From JASLBX01 sp035762665 (GTDB lineage Bacteria; Actinomycetota; Actinomycetes; Jiangellales; Jiangellaceae), in contig DASTNZ010000183.1 of the NCBI GenBank assembly GCA_035762665.1, forward strand, positions 1 to 48,204: 48,204 nucleotides of DNA, in the 5' to 3' direction. Under the pieces are notes generated by a model. The model searched no databases. It worked only from the letters and a program-made list of their open reading frames with translations, and was not told the DNA's origin. Below, piece after piece: positions 27,875-36,044 of this stretch. The position numbers and the translations under genes were made by a program. Within the stretch, counting starts at the first letter, position 1, and each line of letters starts with the position of its first letter.

Positions 27875-30859
27875 GTGGCGCCGAACCAGGTGGCCAGTCC
27901 GGCGGGGGGACAGATCCAGATCCGGCTGCTGGGTGGCCTGGAGATACGCCGCGGCGGAGACCAGCTACCGCCGCTGGAATCGGCGCGCACCGAATCGCTG
28001 CTGGCTTACCTGCTGCTCCACCGCGACGAGCCGCAGCAACGGCAGCACATCGCCTTCCATTTGTGGCCCGACTCGACCGAAGAACAGGCGCGCACCAACC
28101 TGCGGCACATACTGCACAACCTGCGGCACGTACTGCCAGAAGCTGACAAGCTGATCGAGGTAGGCCCGCGAACACTGACGTGGCGGCCGGCATTGCCCAC
28201 CTGGTTGGACGTCGCCGCGTTCGAGCAGGCGATCCTCGAGGGCCGGCCGAAGGATGCGGTCGCGCTGTACGCCGGCGACCTGCTGGCCGGCCGTACGGAC
28301 GAGTGGGTGGAGGAGCAGCGCGTACGGCTGCGTCGTCGCTACCTCGACGCGCTGGAGCAGCTCGTGACCGCGAGCAAGGAGCACGGTGACTTGGTGGACG
28401 CAGTGCGCTACGCAGAGCAATTGCTGCGCGAAGAGCCGCTCCGCGAAGAGACCTACCGCGCGCTCATGCGGCTTCACGACGCACTTGGAGATCGGGCGCG
28501 GGCGGTGCGTGTGTACCACGAATGCGCGGCGACCCTCGAGCGAGAGCTCGGGGTTGAGCCTGCGGCGGAGACGCGGGCGACATACGACGCGCTGCTTGCG
28601 CGGGACGAGCGGCCCGCGGCCACCCGGCTGGGCGGGCCCCCGTTCGTGGGCCGGACGGCCGAGCGGGCCAAGCTCGCGGCCGCTTGGCGGAACGCCCGAC
28701 CGGGCCGACCCCACGTCGTGCTTCTTGCGGGCGAGTCCGGAATCGGCAAGACCCGGCTCGCTGAGGAGTTACGGGCTTGGGCCGCGCACCGCGGCGCCGT
28801 CACAGCCGTGGCCCGCGCCTATCCCGGCGAAGGGGCGCTGGCGTATGGACCGATCGTGGCCTGGCTGCGCTCGGAGGGGCTGAAGGTGCGGCTAAATGTC
28901 CTCGCTCGTCCTTACCTCACCGAGCTCGCTCGGCTGCTTCCGGAGCTGGTCGCTAGCGTGCCAGGACTGACTCGGCCGCAGAGGTTACCGGAGAGCGAGC
29001 AGCGTCAGCGGTTGTACGACGCGGTCGTCACCGCCTTGGCTGCGCCGGACACGCCGCTTCTGCTGGTTGCCGACGACGTGCAGTGGTGGGACCGTGACGC
29101 GCTGCAACTGCTGCACTACCTGATACGGACACGGCCGGCCGCGCCATTGCTCGTCGTCGCGACCACGCGCCGGGAAGAAATGGAGACCGCGGCGCCGCTG
29201 CGCGACCTTCTCGTGGCCCTGCGCCTTGCCGGAACGCTGTCCGAGATCGATCTGGATCGTCTGAACCGCGCCGAGACCGGGTTGCTCGCCGAGCAGATCG
29301 GGCGAGGTCCGATCACCGATGCGGCGGTCGCGGCGCTGTACGAACAGACCGAAGGCAACCCATTGTTTGTCGTCGAGGCACTGCGGGCCGGCTGGCAGGT
29401 GGGCGGGGACGTGCTCACACCCAAGGTGCACGCTGTGATCCAGTCGCGGCTCGCGCAGCTGTCGGTCGCGGCGCGCGACCTAGTCGACGTCGCCGCGACC
29501 GTCGGTCGGGAGTTCACCGCCGAGGTCCTGTCGCTGGCTAGCCGCACAACCGAAGACGCGGTAGTTCACGCTCTGGACGAGCTGTGGCGACGCCGGATCA
29601 TCGGAGAACACAACGCCGTCGCGTACGACTTCAGTCACGACACGATCCGCGAGGTCGCCTACGCCGCACTGAGCCCGATGCGCCGCCGCTACCTTCACGG
29701 ACAAGTTGCGCAGGCGCTCGCGACGGCATTTGCCGGCGACCTCGACTCCATCAGCGGGCAACTGGCCCGCCACTACGAGGAGGCCGGAGCGCTCGACCAT
29801 GCGGTCGCGGCGTACGCGTGCGCGGCAGACGTGGCGCAGCAACTGTACGCGCACGGCGAGTCGGCCCGGCTCCTTACGCGCGGATTGGAGCTGTTGACCA
29901 GGCTTCCGGCGAACGCGCAGCGTGCCAGGCGCGAGCTCGAGTTGTCGACCGCGCTGCTGGCGCCGCTCGTCGCCACCGAAGGCTACGCATCGCCGCGGAT
30001 CCACGAGACACACCAGCGGGCGTTGACGCTGGCCAGGTTCCTTGGAGCCGAGCCCTCGCCGCCATTGCTGCGGTCGATGGGCCTAGGCAGCTTGGCGCGC
30101 GGCGACTTCGCAGCCGCGAAAGAGTATGGCGCTGCACTGCGGCACCGGGGCGACCGAGATGACGACGATGTGCTCCGTGTGGAGGGCGAGTACGTGCTCG
30201 GCGTAGCCGCATTCTGGGCCGGTGAGCTGACCGACGCGCGAGATCATCTGGAACGCGCGGTCGCGACGCACCGAGTTGAGAACCGGCGGGAACACCTGCT
30301 GCGCTACGCCCAAGATCCCAAGGTGATATGCCTTACCCGGCTGGCGTTGGCCTACTGGTTCCTCGGTGACCGGGAGGCGGCCATCCGCGCCCGAGACCAG
30401 GGACTTGCCTTCGCCGAGGAGATCGGCCATCCCTACAGCCAGGCCGTGGGCCTGCTCTTCGCGTCGCTGCTGGCCCTTGACATGAACGACACGCCTGCAC
30501 TGCGGCGGTTCGTGGAGCGGGCGAAAGTGACGGCGCCGGAGGGCGCAGGGGTTCAGGTCGAAGGCGCGATCGCCGCCCTCGATGCCTACGTCGGGATCCT
30601 CGACAGCGGGGCGCGCGAGGGAATCGCGCGGATCCAGCAAGTCGTGGCAGATGCGCGCGACGCGGATCAGGCGGCGCCAGGACTGCGATCGGCTCTGTTG
30701 CGCATCCTGCTCGCCGCGTGCGAGGCGGCCGGAGATGCAAGAACCGGCGTGGCGGCAGCCGATGAGCTCATCGCGCTCTCCAATTCGGTGGTCTGGCGCC
30801 CGGAGGCTCGGCGGTTGCGGGAGAAGTTTCTGACGAAGCAGCACCCGGCAAACACCTGA
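27875..30859 (+). CDS. BTAD/AAA/TPR transcriptional regulator (SARP-like)
   Basis: 994 aa. It has an N-terminal OmpR-type winged helix (about 14-100, IRLLGGLEIRRGGDQLPPLE), a bacterial transcriptional activation domain (about 105-235), a nucleotide-binding domain with Walker A LLAGESGIGKTRL near residue 287 and Walker B PLLLVADDVQWWD near 391, then a long helical TPR-like C-terminus. There is no C-terminal LuxR-type HTH. Such large SARP relatives activate nearby metabolic genes in response to unknown signals. GTG start at 27875. The next genes, a flavin oxidoreductase and an NmrA-like protein, read in the same direction and are likely targets. Confidence 0.88.
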   Translation: MAPNQVASPAGGQIQIRLLGGLEIRRGGDQLPPLESARTESLLAYLLLHRDEPQQRQHIAFHLWPDSTEEQARTNLRHILHNLRHVLPEADKLIEVGPRTLTWRPALPTWLDVAAFEQAILEGRPKDAVALYAGDLLAGRTDEWVEEQRVRLRRRYLDALEQLVTASKEHGDLVDAVRYAEQLLREEPLREETYRALMRLHDALGDRARAVRVYHECAATLERELGVEPAAETRATYDALLARDERPAATRLGGPPFVGRTAERAKLAAAWRNARPGRPHVVLLAGESGIGKTRLAEELRAWAAHRGAVTAVARAYPGEGALAYGPIVAWLRSEGLKVRLNVLARPYLTELARLLPELVASVPGLTRPQRLPESEQRQRLYDAVVTALAAPDTPLLLVADDVQWWDRDALQLLHYLIRTRPAAPLLVVATTRREEMETAAPLRDLLVALRLAGTLSEIDLDRLNRAETGLLAEQIGRGPITDAAVAALYEQTEGNPLFVVEALRAGWQVGGDVLTPKVHAVIQSRLAQLSVAARDLVDVAATVGREFTAEVLSLASRTTEDAVVHALDELWRRRIIGEHNAVAYDFSHDTIREVAYAALSPMRRRYLHGQVAQALATAFAGDLDSISGQLARHYEEAGALDHAVAAYACAADVAQQLYAHGESARLLTRGLELLTRLPANAQRARRELELSTALLAPLVATEGYASPRIHETHQRALTLARFLGAEPSPPLLRSMGLGSLARGDFAAAKEYGAALRHRGDRDDDDVLRVEGEYVLGVAAFWAGELTDARDHLERAVATHRVENRREHLLRYAQDPKVICLTRLALAYWFLGDREAAIRARDQGLAFAEEIGHPYSQAVGLLFASLLALDMNDTPALRRFVERAKVTAPEGAGVQVEGAIAALDAYVGILDSGAREGIARIQQVVADARDADQAAPGLRSALLRILLAACEAAGDARTGVAAADELIALSNSVVWRPEARRLREKFLTKQHPANT

Positions 30860-30923
30860 TGGAACGCTCGCGGAACGCAACCACACCCACGCTGGTGGCG
30901 GAGCTTACCTCGAGGAGGATTCC

Positions 30924-32315
30924 GTGATCAGTAATGATGCTCACCAGCGGTTCCGTGGTGGCTTTCGCGGCGCGTTGCTTCGGCCGGAAGAGGACGGGTA
31001 CAACGAGGCACGACGGGTCTGGAACGGCGCCATCGACCGCAAACCCGCGCTGATCGCCCGTTGTGCCGGCAGTGACGACGTCGTCGCCGCGGTGCGCTTC
31101 GCCCGCGAGCACGATCTGCTCGTCTCGGTGCGTTGCGGTGGGCATTCCATCGCCGGGTACGGCGTGTGCGACGGCGGTCTGGTGATCGACCTGTCGCTGA
31201 TGAAGGCAGTGCGCGTCGACCCGGTAATGCGGACGGCTTGGGCTGCCGGCGGTGTGCTGTGGTCGGACTTCGACAAGGCCACGCAGCCGTTCGGCCTGGC
31301 CACGACCGGAGGGATCATCAGTCACACCGGTGTCGGCGGCCTGACACTCGGCGGTGGCCTCGGCCACCTCATGCGCAAGCATGGGCTAACCGTCGACAAC
31401 CTGATCGCGGTCGACCTGGTAACCGCAGAGGGCGAAAAGGTTCGCATCGATGCGGAGACCGAGCCGGAGTTGTTCTGGGGATTGCGCGGCGGGGGCGGCA
31501 ACTTCGGGATCGTGACCGCATTCCAGTTCCACCTACACCCTGTGGGCCCATTCGTCGTCGGCGGGCCGATCTTCTGGCCGGTCGAGCAAGCCCCGCAGGT
31601 CCTTGGCTTCCTGCGTGAGTTCGCGCCGATCGCGCCGGATGAGCTGGGGATTACCGTCGCGGTTGCACCGGCGCCGCCGAGTCCGTTCACACCTCCGGAT
31701 CAGTTCGGCAAGCCAGTTGTAGGGCTGATCCTTGCCTGGACGGGTGATCCGGCGGCGGCCGAACAGGTCGTGCGGCCGCTCCGGGCACTCGGCCGGCCGA
31801 TCGGCGACGGGTTCCGGCCGATCCCGTACCTCGCGCTCCAGTCGATGCTCGACGGCGGCGCACCGCACGGCCGCCACTACTACTGGAAGGCGCACCGGCT
31901 GCCGATACTGACCGACGAGGTCGTCGACATCTTCGTGACCCGCATCGGTGCGATGACCAGTCCGTTCGCGCAGTTCAACGGCTGGGCGGTGGGCGGAGCC
32001 GCCAGCCGAGTCGACGAGTCCGCCACCGCGGTAGGAGACCGCACGCCTGGCTTCGAGATGAGCGTCACCGTGGGCTGGGTGCCATCGGCCGAAGACAGCG
32101 AGCGGCACCGGGCCTGGGTGCGAGAGGGCTGGAAGGCACTCGCGCCGTACAGCGAAGGTGTCTACGCCAACTTCATCTCCGACGAGGGTTACTCCGGGCT
32201 GCAGGCGGCATACGGCCTGTCGCGGCTGCAGCGGCTGACCGCGCTCAAGGACCGCTACGACCCGACGAACTTCCTTCGGATGAACGCCAACATCCCACCG
32301 AGCGGCGGTGCGTGA
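30924..32315 (+). CDS. FAD-binding oxidoreductase (BBE-like)
   Basis: 463 aa. An FAD-binding PCMH-type domain (about 35-215) is followed by a substrate domain and a C-terminal BBE motif (RYDPTNFLRMNANIPP). The flavin-binding histidine is in CGGHS (His74). The cysteine used by bicovalent members of the berberine-bridge group is replaced: the region reads GGIISHTGVGG, so FAD is probably attached by histidine only. Members oxidise sugars, alkaloids or other small molecules, donating electrons to oxygen. The GAGGA ribosome site precedes the GTG start. Its stop overlaps the NmrA-like gene, so both are translated together. Confidence 0.88.
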   Translation: MISNDAHQRFRGGFRGALLRPEEDGYNEARRVWNGAIDRKPALIARCAGSDDVVAAVRFAREHDLLVSVRCGGHSIAGYGVCDGGLVIDLSLMKAVRVDPVMRTAWAAGGVLWSDFDKATQPFGLATTGGIISHTGVGGLTLGGGLGHLMRKHGLTVDNLIAVDLVTAEGEKVRIDAETEPELFWGLRGGGGNFGIVTAFQFHLHPVGPFVVGGPIFWPVEQAPQVLGFLREFAPIAPDELGITVAVAPAPPSPFTPPDQFGKPVVGLILAWTGDPAAAEQVVRPLRALGRPIGDGFRPIPYLALQSMLDGGAPHGRHYYWKAHRLPILTDEVVDIFVTRIGAMTSPFAQFNGWAVGGAASRVDESATAVGDRTPGFEMSVTVGWVPSAEDSERHRAWVREGWKALAPYSEGVYANFISDEGYSGLQAAYGLSRLQRLTALKDRYDPTNFLRMNANIPPSGGA

Positions 32316-33175
32316 TGAAGACGATTCTGGTGACCGGCGCTTCCGGAAATGTCGGAACTCACCTGGTCCGCGAACTCGCGGCGCGTGGCGAACGCGTGCG
32401 CGCACTCGTCCGTGACGCGAAGAAGGCGCGGGCGTTGCTCGGCGACGATGTGGACGCGGCGGTAGGCGACTTCGCCGATCCGTCCTCGATCGCGGCTGCC
32501 CTCGACGGCGTCGACCGCGTCTTCCTGCTTACGCCTAGCCATCCCGAGATGGTGACCTACGAGCGCGCCGTCGTCGATGCCGCAGTGGCCGCTGGCGTTA
32601 AGCGGGTGGTGAAGATGTCCACGGTCGGGGCCGATCCCAGGTCGGACGGGCGTTTCGCGTCCTGGCAGGGTCAGTGCGAGGAGTTGCTCTGGGCCTCGGC
32701 GATTCCCGCAGTGGTCCTCCGGTCGAGCTATCACATGACCAACGTGTGCTTCTTCGCCGAGTCGATTCGGTCCACCGGCAAGATCTTCGCTCCGGTGGAC
32801 GACGCCAAGATCGCTATGGTCGACCGGCGCGACCTCGCGGCGGTCGCCGCCCTGGCGCTGACCGAGGAGGGCCACGACGGTCGGACGTACGTCATCTCTG
32901 GACCTGAAGCCATCACCTACAACGATGTGGCGAGCCAGTTATCGCAGGTGCTGGGCAAGACCGTTGAGTTCGTCGACGTCCCCGGCGAGGCCGCGATCGC
33001 CGCCGCGCTACGAGCAGGCGCGCCCGAGTGGATGGCATTCGGCATCGGAGAGGTGCACCGGCAACTCAAGCGCGGGATCGCGGCGCAGACCAGTGACGTA
33101 GTCCGCGTGCTGCTGGAGCGCGAGCCGTACGGCTTCGCCGATTTCGCCCGTGACACCGCCGCTGTATTCAGCTGA
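32315..33175 (+). CDS. NmrA/SDR family NAD(P)-binding protein
   Basis: 286 aa. The N-terminal Rossmann motif TGASGNVG (residues 7-14) is clear; the remainder follows the atypical SDR (NmrA-like) pattern, with VVKMSTVGADPRSD and a C-terminal substrate part. Such proteins reduce small substrates or sense NAD(P) redox state. ATG at 32315 shares a base with the stop of the flavin enzyme; GTG at 32312 is an alternative. The three genes from 27875 to 33175 look like one regulated module, probably making or altering a small molecule. The substrate is unknown. Confidence 0.85.
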   Translation: MKTILVTGASGNVGTHLVRELAARGERVRALVRDAKKARALLGDDVDAAVGDFADPSSIAAALDGVDRVFLLTPSHPEMVTYERAVVDAAVAAGVKRVVKMSTVGADPRSDGRFASWQGQCEELLWASAIPAVVLRSSYHMTNVCFFAESIRSTGKIFAPVDDAKIAMVDRRDLAAVAALALTEEGHDGRTYVISGPEAITYNDVASQLSQVLGKTVEFVDVPGEAAIAAALRAGAPEWMAFGIGEVHRQLKRGIAAQTSDVVRVLLEREPYGFADFARDTAAVFS

Positions 33176-33183
33176 CGCGCGAA

Positions 33184-34398
33184 TCACGCCACGGAATGGA
33201 GCGCGGTCTCGAGCGCCGGAGACAGGTCGCCGCGTCCGTTGACGGCGACATCAGACAGGCCCAACCAGGCCGCCATGCCGATCAGCTCGGCAGCCAGTTC
33301 ATCAGCTGTCTCACCCGGGGCGTCGGGTTCGCGCCACGCTGCCTGAATGCGCAGCACCCCGGCTGCGCGATCGGCCTTGAGGTCGACCCGCCCCACCAGC
33401 CGATCGCCGAGCAAGAAGGGCAGCACGTAGTAGCCGTGAACCCGCTTGGGGGGCGGGACGTAGATCTCGATCCGATACCTGAAGCCGAATAGTTCCTCGG
33501 TGCGGCGACGCTCCCAGACCAGCGAGTCGAACGGGCTGAGCAGTGCCCGCGCGGCGACCTGGCGAGGCAGCCGAGCGTCGCGATGCAGGTACGAGGGGCC
33601 CTTCCAGCCCTCGACCGCAACGGGTATCAACTCACCTTCCTCGACAAGCTCGTCGATGGCCTGGCGCGTGCCGTCGACTCTGATCCGGAAGTAGTCGGCG
33701 AAGCACCGGGCCGTGCCGATGCCGTGCGCCCTCGCGGCAATACGGACGAGCTCTCGGTATGCCTCGTCATGCGATGGGGTTGGCGCAGCGATCACCTCTT
33801 GCGGCAGGACACGTTCTGGAAGGTCGTAAAGCCGCGCGAAGGAGCCATTACGACCGGCCGAGGTGACCTGGCCGGCATAGAAGAGGTACTCGAGCGCGGT
33901 CTTGACGTCGGACCAGTTCCAACCCCAGTGGTCTTTACGCCGGGGTGCGTCGTGCTCTATCTCGCCCGCCGTCACCGGGCCGAGCCGGCGGACCTCGTCG
34001 AGCACCCAGTCGACGAAACCCGGATTCTCCTTGTTGAGGCGGACCATCCGTCCCCAGGCGAGCTCGTCGGCCCGCGTCATGCGGTGGCGGAGCAACGGCT
34101 GAGTGGCGACCGGAAGCAGCGAGGCCTCGTGCGCCCAGTACTCGAACAGCAGCCTCGGCGCGCGGTTGGCGGCACGATCGAGCAGGTCGCGAGGGTACGG
34201 CCCGAGCCGGCTGTACACCGGCAGGTACTGCGAGCGCGACAGCACGTTGACCGAGTCGATCTGGATGACGCCGACCCGATCGAGCACCCGGCGTAGCGCT
34301 CGCCGGTCGGGCCGCGCAGGTCGCCGGTCGGCGAATCCCTGGGCGGTCAGCGCGACGCGCCGCGCCTGCGCTCGCGACAGGCTGGTACGAACTCCCAC
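33184..34398 (-). CDS. Winged-helix DNA glycosylase family protein (YcaQ-like)
   Basis: 404 aa. SLSRAQARRVALTAQGFADR at the start, LDRVGVIQIDSVNVLSRSQY and YLPVYSRLGPYPRDLLDRAA are typical of the winged-helix family that includes E. coli YcaQ, a DNA glycosylase that opens interstrand crosslinks and unhooks alkylated bases. The GTG at 34398 begins VGVRTSLSRAQ; the frame is open upstream to 34482 but that part runs through a palindrome and is not family-like. A 7-bp hairpin (34400-34416) abuts this start. Convergent with the NmrA-like gene, 8 bp apart. Family assignment is sound; substrate is inferred. Confidence 0.87.
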   Translation of the reverse strand: MGVRTSLSRAQARRVALTAQGFADRRPARPDRRALRRVLDRVGVIQIDSVNVLSRSQYLPVYSRLGPYPRDLLDRAANRAPRLLFEYWAHEASLLPVATQPLLRHRMTRADELAWGRMVRLNKENPGFVDWVLDEVRRLGPVTAGEIEHDAPRRKDHWGWNWSDVKTALEYLFYAGQVTSAGRNGSFARLYDLPERVLPQEVIAAPTPSHDEAYRELVRIAARAHGIGTARCFADYFRIRVDGTRQAIDELVEEGELIPVAVEGWKGPSYLHRDARLPRQVAARALLSPFDSLVWERRRTEELFGFRYRIEIYVPPPKRVHGYYVLPFLLGDRLVGRVDLKADRAAGVLRIQAAWREPDAPGETADELAAELIGMAAWLGLSDVAVNGRGDLSPALETALHSVA

Positions 34399-34399
34399 G

Positions 34400-34416
34400 C
34401 TGGCAGATCCTGCCAG
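34400..34416. promoter_or_regulatory. Hairpin just upstream of the YcaQ-like start
   Basis: CTGGCAG, ATC, CTGCCAG: a 7-bp perfect stem with a 3-nt loop whose edge is 1-2 bases before the GTG. It covers the probable ribosome-binding region on the minus strand and could limit translation. Confidence 0.3.
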
Positions 34417-34439
34417 TTGCCACTGACACTGTCGGCTCC

Positions 34440-34527
34440 GTTCGATCACGTTCGGCAGACGGCGCGACGTACCTACAGGCATGCGGACATGTAGCTACGT
34501 CGCCAGGCCTGTCGAACGTGATCGAAC
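34440..34527. terminator. Long inverted repeat downstream of hpf
   Basis: Outer arms GTTCGATCACGTTCG (34440-34454) and its exact complement (34513-34527), 15 bp, then inner arms matching at about 17 of 23 positions, with a 12-nt loop. It is 15 bp past the hpf stop, so it probably ends the lpqB/comF/hpf side of transcription. No U-tract is seen. Confidence 0.55.
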
Positions 34528-34541
34528 GACAATCAGGCGAA

Positions 34542-35177
34542 TCACACGTTGAGGTGGATCACCCCGTAGTCGTAGCCCTTACGCCGGTACACCACGCTGG
34601 GCTGCTTGGAGTCGGCGTCGACGAACAGGTAGAAGTCGTGACCCACCAGCTCCATCTCGTACAGGGCCTGGTCGAGGGTCATCGGCTCGGCGTCATGCGA
34701 CTTAACGCGCACGACGAGCGGGCCGTCGCCGTCAACTTCGAGCGGCCCGGTATTCGGTGCGGCGGCGGTGTCGCGGCCGGATTTGTCTCCGCCGTCGGCC
34801 GCCGGCAAACCCACGTCCGTCGGCAAGTCGGCCGTGGCCACCGCGACCGACTTTGGGTTGCGACCGCCCGATCGCGCGGTACGGCGCCGTTCGGCGGCGC
34901 GGCGCATTCGATTGCTCAGCTTGTCCATCGCCAGATCAAGGGCGGCATACCGGTCGTCAGCGGCGGCCTCGGCCCGAATGATCGGGCCCTTGGAGCGGAC
35001 GGTCAGCTCGACCCGGTGGGCCTCGTCGGACCGGCGGGGATTGGGCTCCTTGCTGACTTCCACGTCGACGGTGATGACCTTCTGGTCGTACCGCTCGAGC
35101 TTGCTCAACTTCTCGGTCGCCAGATCGTGGAACCGCTCGGGGATCTCGCAGTTGCGCCCCTTAATGACGATGTTCAC
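34542..35177 (-). CDS. hpf: Ribosome hibernation promotion factor, long form
   Basis: 211 aa. The N-terminal S30AE/YfiA domain (MNIVIKGRNCEIPERFHDLA, DRYAALDLAMDKLSNRMRRA) binds the 30S decoding region; a charged linker of about 65 residues follows, then the conserved C-terminal dimerisation domain (MTLDQALYEMELVGHDFYLF, VVYRRKGYDYGVIHLNV) that joins ribosomes into 100S dimers in stationary phase. Long-form length is usual for actinomycetes. comF lies 70 bp upstream on the same strand. Start and stop are clear. Confidence 0.95.
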   Translation of the reverse strand: MNIVIKGRNCEIPERFHDLATEKLSKLERYDQKVITVDVEVSKEPNPRRSDEAHRVELTVRSKGPIIRAEAAADDRYAALDLAMDKLSNRMRRAAERRRTARSGGRNPKSVAVATADLPTDVGLPAADGGDKSGRDTAAAPNTGPLEVDGDGPLVVRVKSHDAEPMTLDQALYEMELVGHDFYLFVDADSKQPSVVYRRKGYDYGVIHLNV

Positions 35178-35246
35178 CGGACCTCCCAGGTCTGATCAGG
35201 CAGTCGGGAGGGCACCACGGACGGATGAAGGTGCCATGAACCCACG

Positions 35247-36041
35247 CTAACCCGTAGATGACCGACCGGTGCCACGAACCCCGAAGCTCGGTCCTCGGCG
35301 AGATGTGGCGGCGATCACAGCGGCGCTGCACGGTTCGATCCCGCCGGCCCGCAAGGCTCGGGCGGCCTCGCTCAGCGTCGCACCCGTCGTCACCACGTCG
35401 TCCACCAATACGACGCACCGTCCTGCAAGCAAGCCGGCGCCCGCCGGTCGCACATCCAGCGCAGACGCGAGGTTGTCCCAGCGCGCCGCTGCATCGAGCC
35501 CAGCCTGGTCCGCGACCACCCGTCGATGCCGTAACGCCAGCACAACGGAGCAGTGGTACCCGACCCGCCGCAGCAGGACTGCGGCGCGCCGGCTCGTTCG
35601 GCCGAGCGGGTCGTGGCCACGGCGACGGACGGCGCGACGGGTGGATGGGACGGGAACGAGCACGACGGCCCGCTCACCGCACAAGGAACATCCGGCACCC
35701 GATTCGAGCACGGCAACGACGGAGGTGGCCAAGGCGGCACCCAACGGCTGGGCGAGGCCAAGCCGGGCGCGCTCCTTGTGGCTCAGGACGACGCCACGGG
35801 CCGGGCCGGCGTATTCGGCGACGGCGGCCACCGGGATCTTGCGACAATCCACGCCGTCGGACGCTGTGGATTGTCGCAAGATCGTGCCGACGTCCACGGG
35901 TACCAGGCCGGCGGGCTGGTGGAGTGTGTCCCGGCAGTCCGCGCAGAGCAGGCCCGGCGAAGCCTCGCACCCTGCACACACGCTGCCGAAGGCGAGTTCC
36001 GCCGCGGCCGCGGCGAGCGCGCCGAGCCACCATCTGGTCAC
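35247..36041 (-). CDS. comF: ComF family protein with in-frame palindromic insert
   Basis: 264 aa. An N-terminal zinc-ribbon-like part (CAGC 22-25, CADC 33-36) is followed by a phosphoribosyltransferase domain with the PRPP motif VVLVDDVVTTGATLSEA. Homologues of this type are linked to DNA uptake in competent bacteria, but here competence is not implied. Residues 54-69, ILRQSTASDGVDCRKI, are encoded by the palindrome at 35835-35883 and fall in the linker between the zinc part and the transferase domain, where an extra segment should be tolerated. The gene appears intact. It stands 4 bp after the lpqB stop. Confidence 0.9.
   Translation of the reverse strand: MTRWWLGALAAAAAELAFGSVCAGCEASPGLLCADCRDTLHQPAGLVPVDVGTILRQSTASDGVDCRKIPVAAVAEYAGPARGVVLSHKERARLGLAQPLGAALATSVVAVLESGAGCSLCGERAVVLVPVPSTRRAVRRRGHDPLGRTSRRAAVLLRRVGYHCSVVLALRHRRVVADQAGLDAAARWDNLASALDVRPAGAGLLAGRCVVLVDDVVTTGATLSEAARALRAGGIEPCSAAVIAATSRRGPSFGVRGTGRSSTG
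35835..35883. repeat. Coding palindromic element, copy B
   Basis: The 49-bp element starts GATCTTGCGACAATCCAC and ends GTGGATTGTCGCAAGATC on the plus strand; the 18-bp arms are perfect and the 13-nt centre is itself nearly palindromic (CGTC, G, GACG). Same orientation and frame in its host gene as copy A at 3828-3876. No stop codon in any of six frames. Confidence 0.87.
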
Positions 36042-36044
36042 GTG

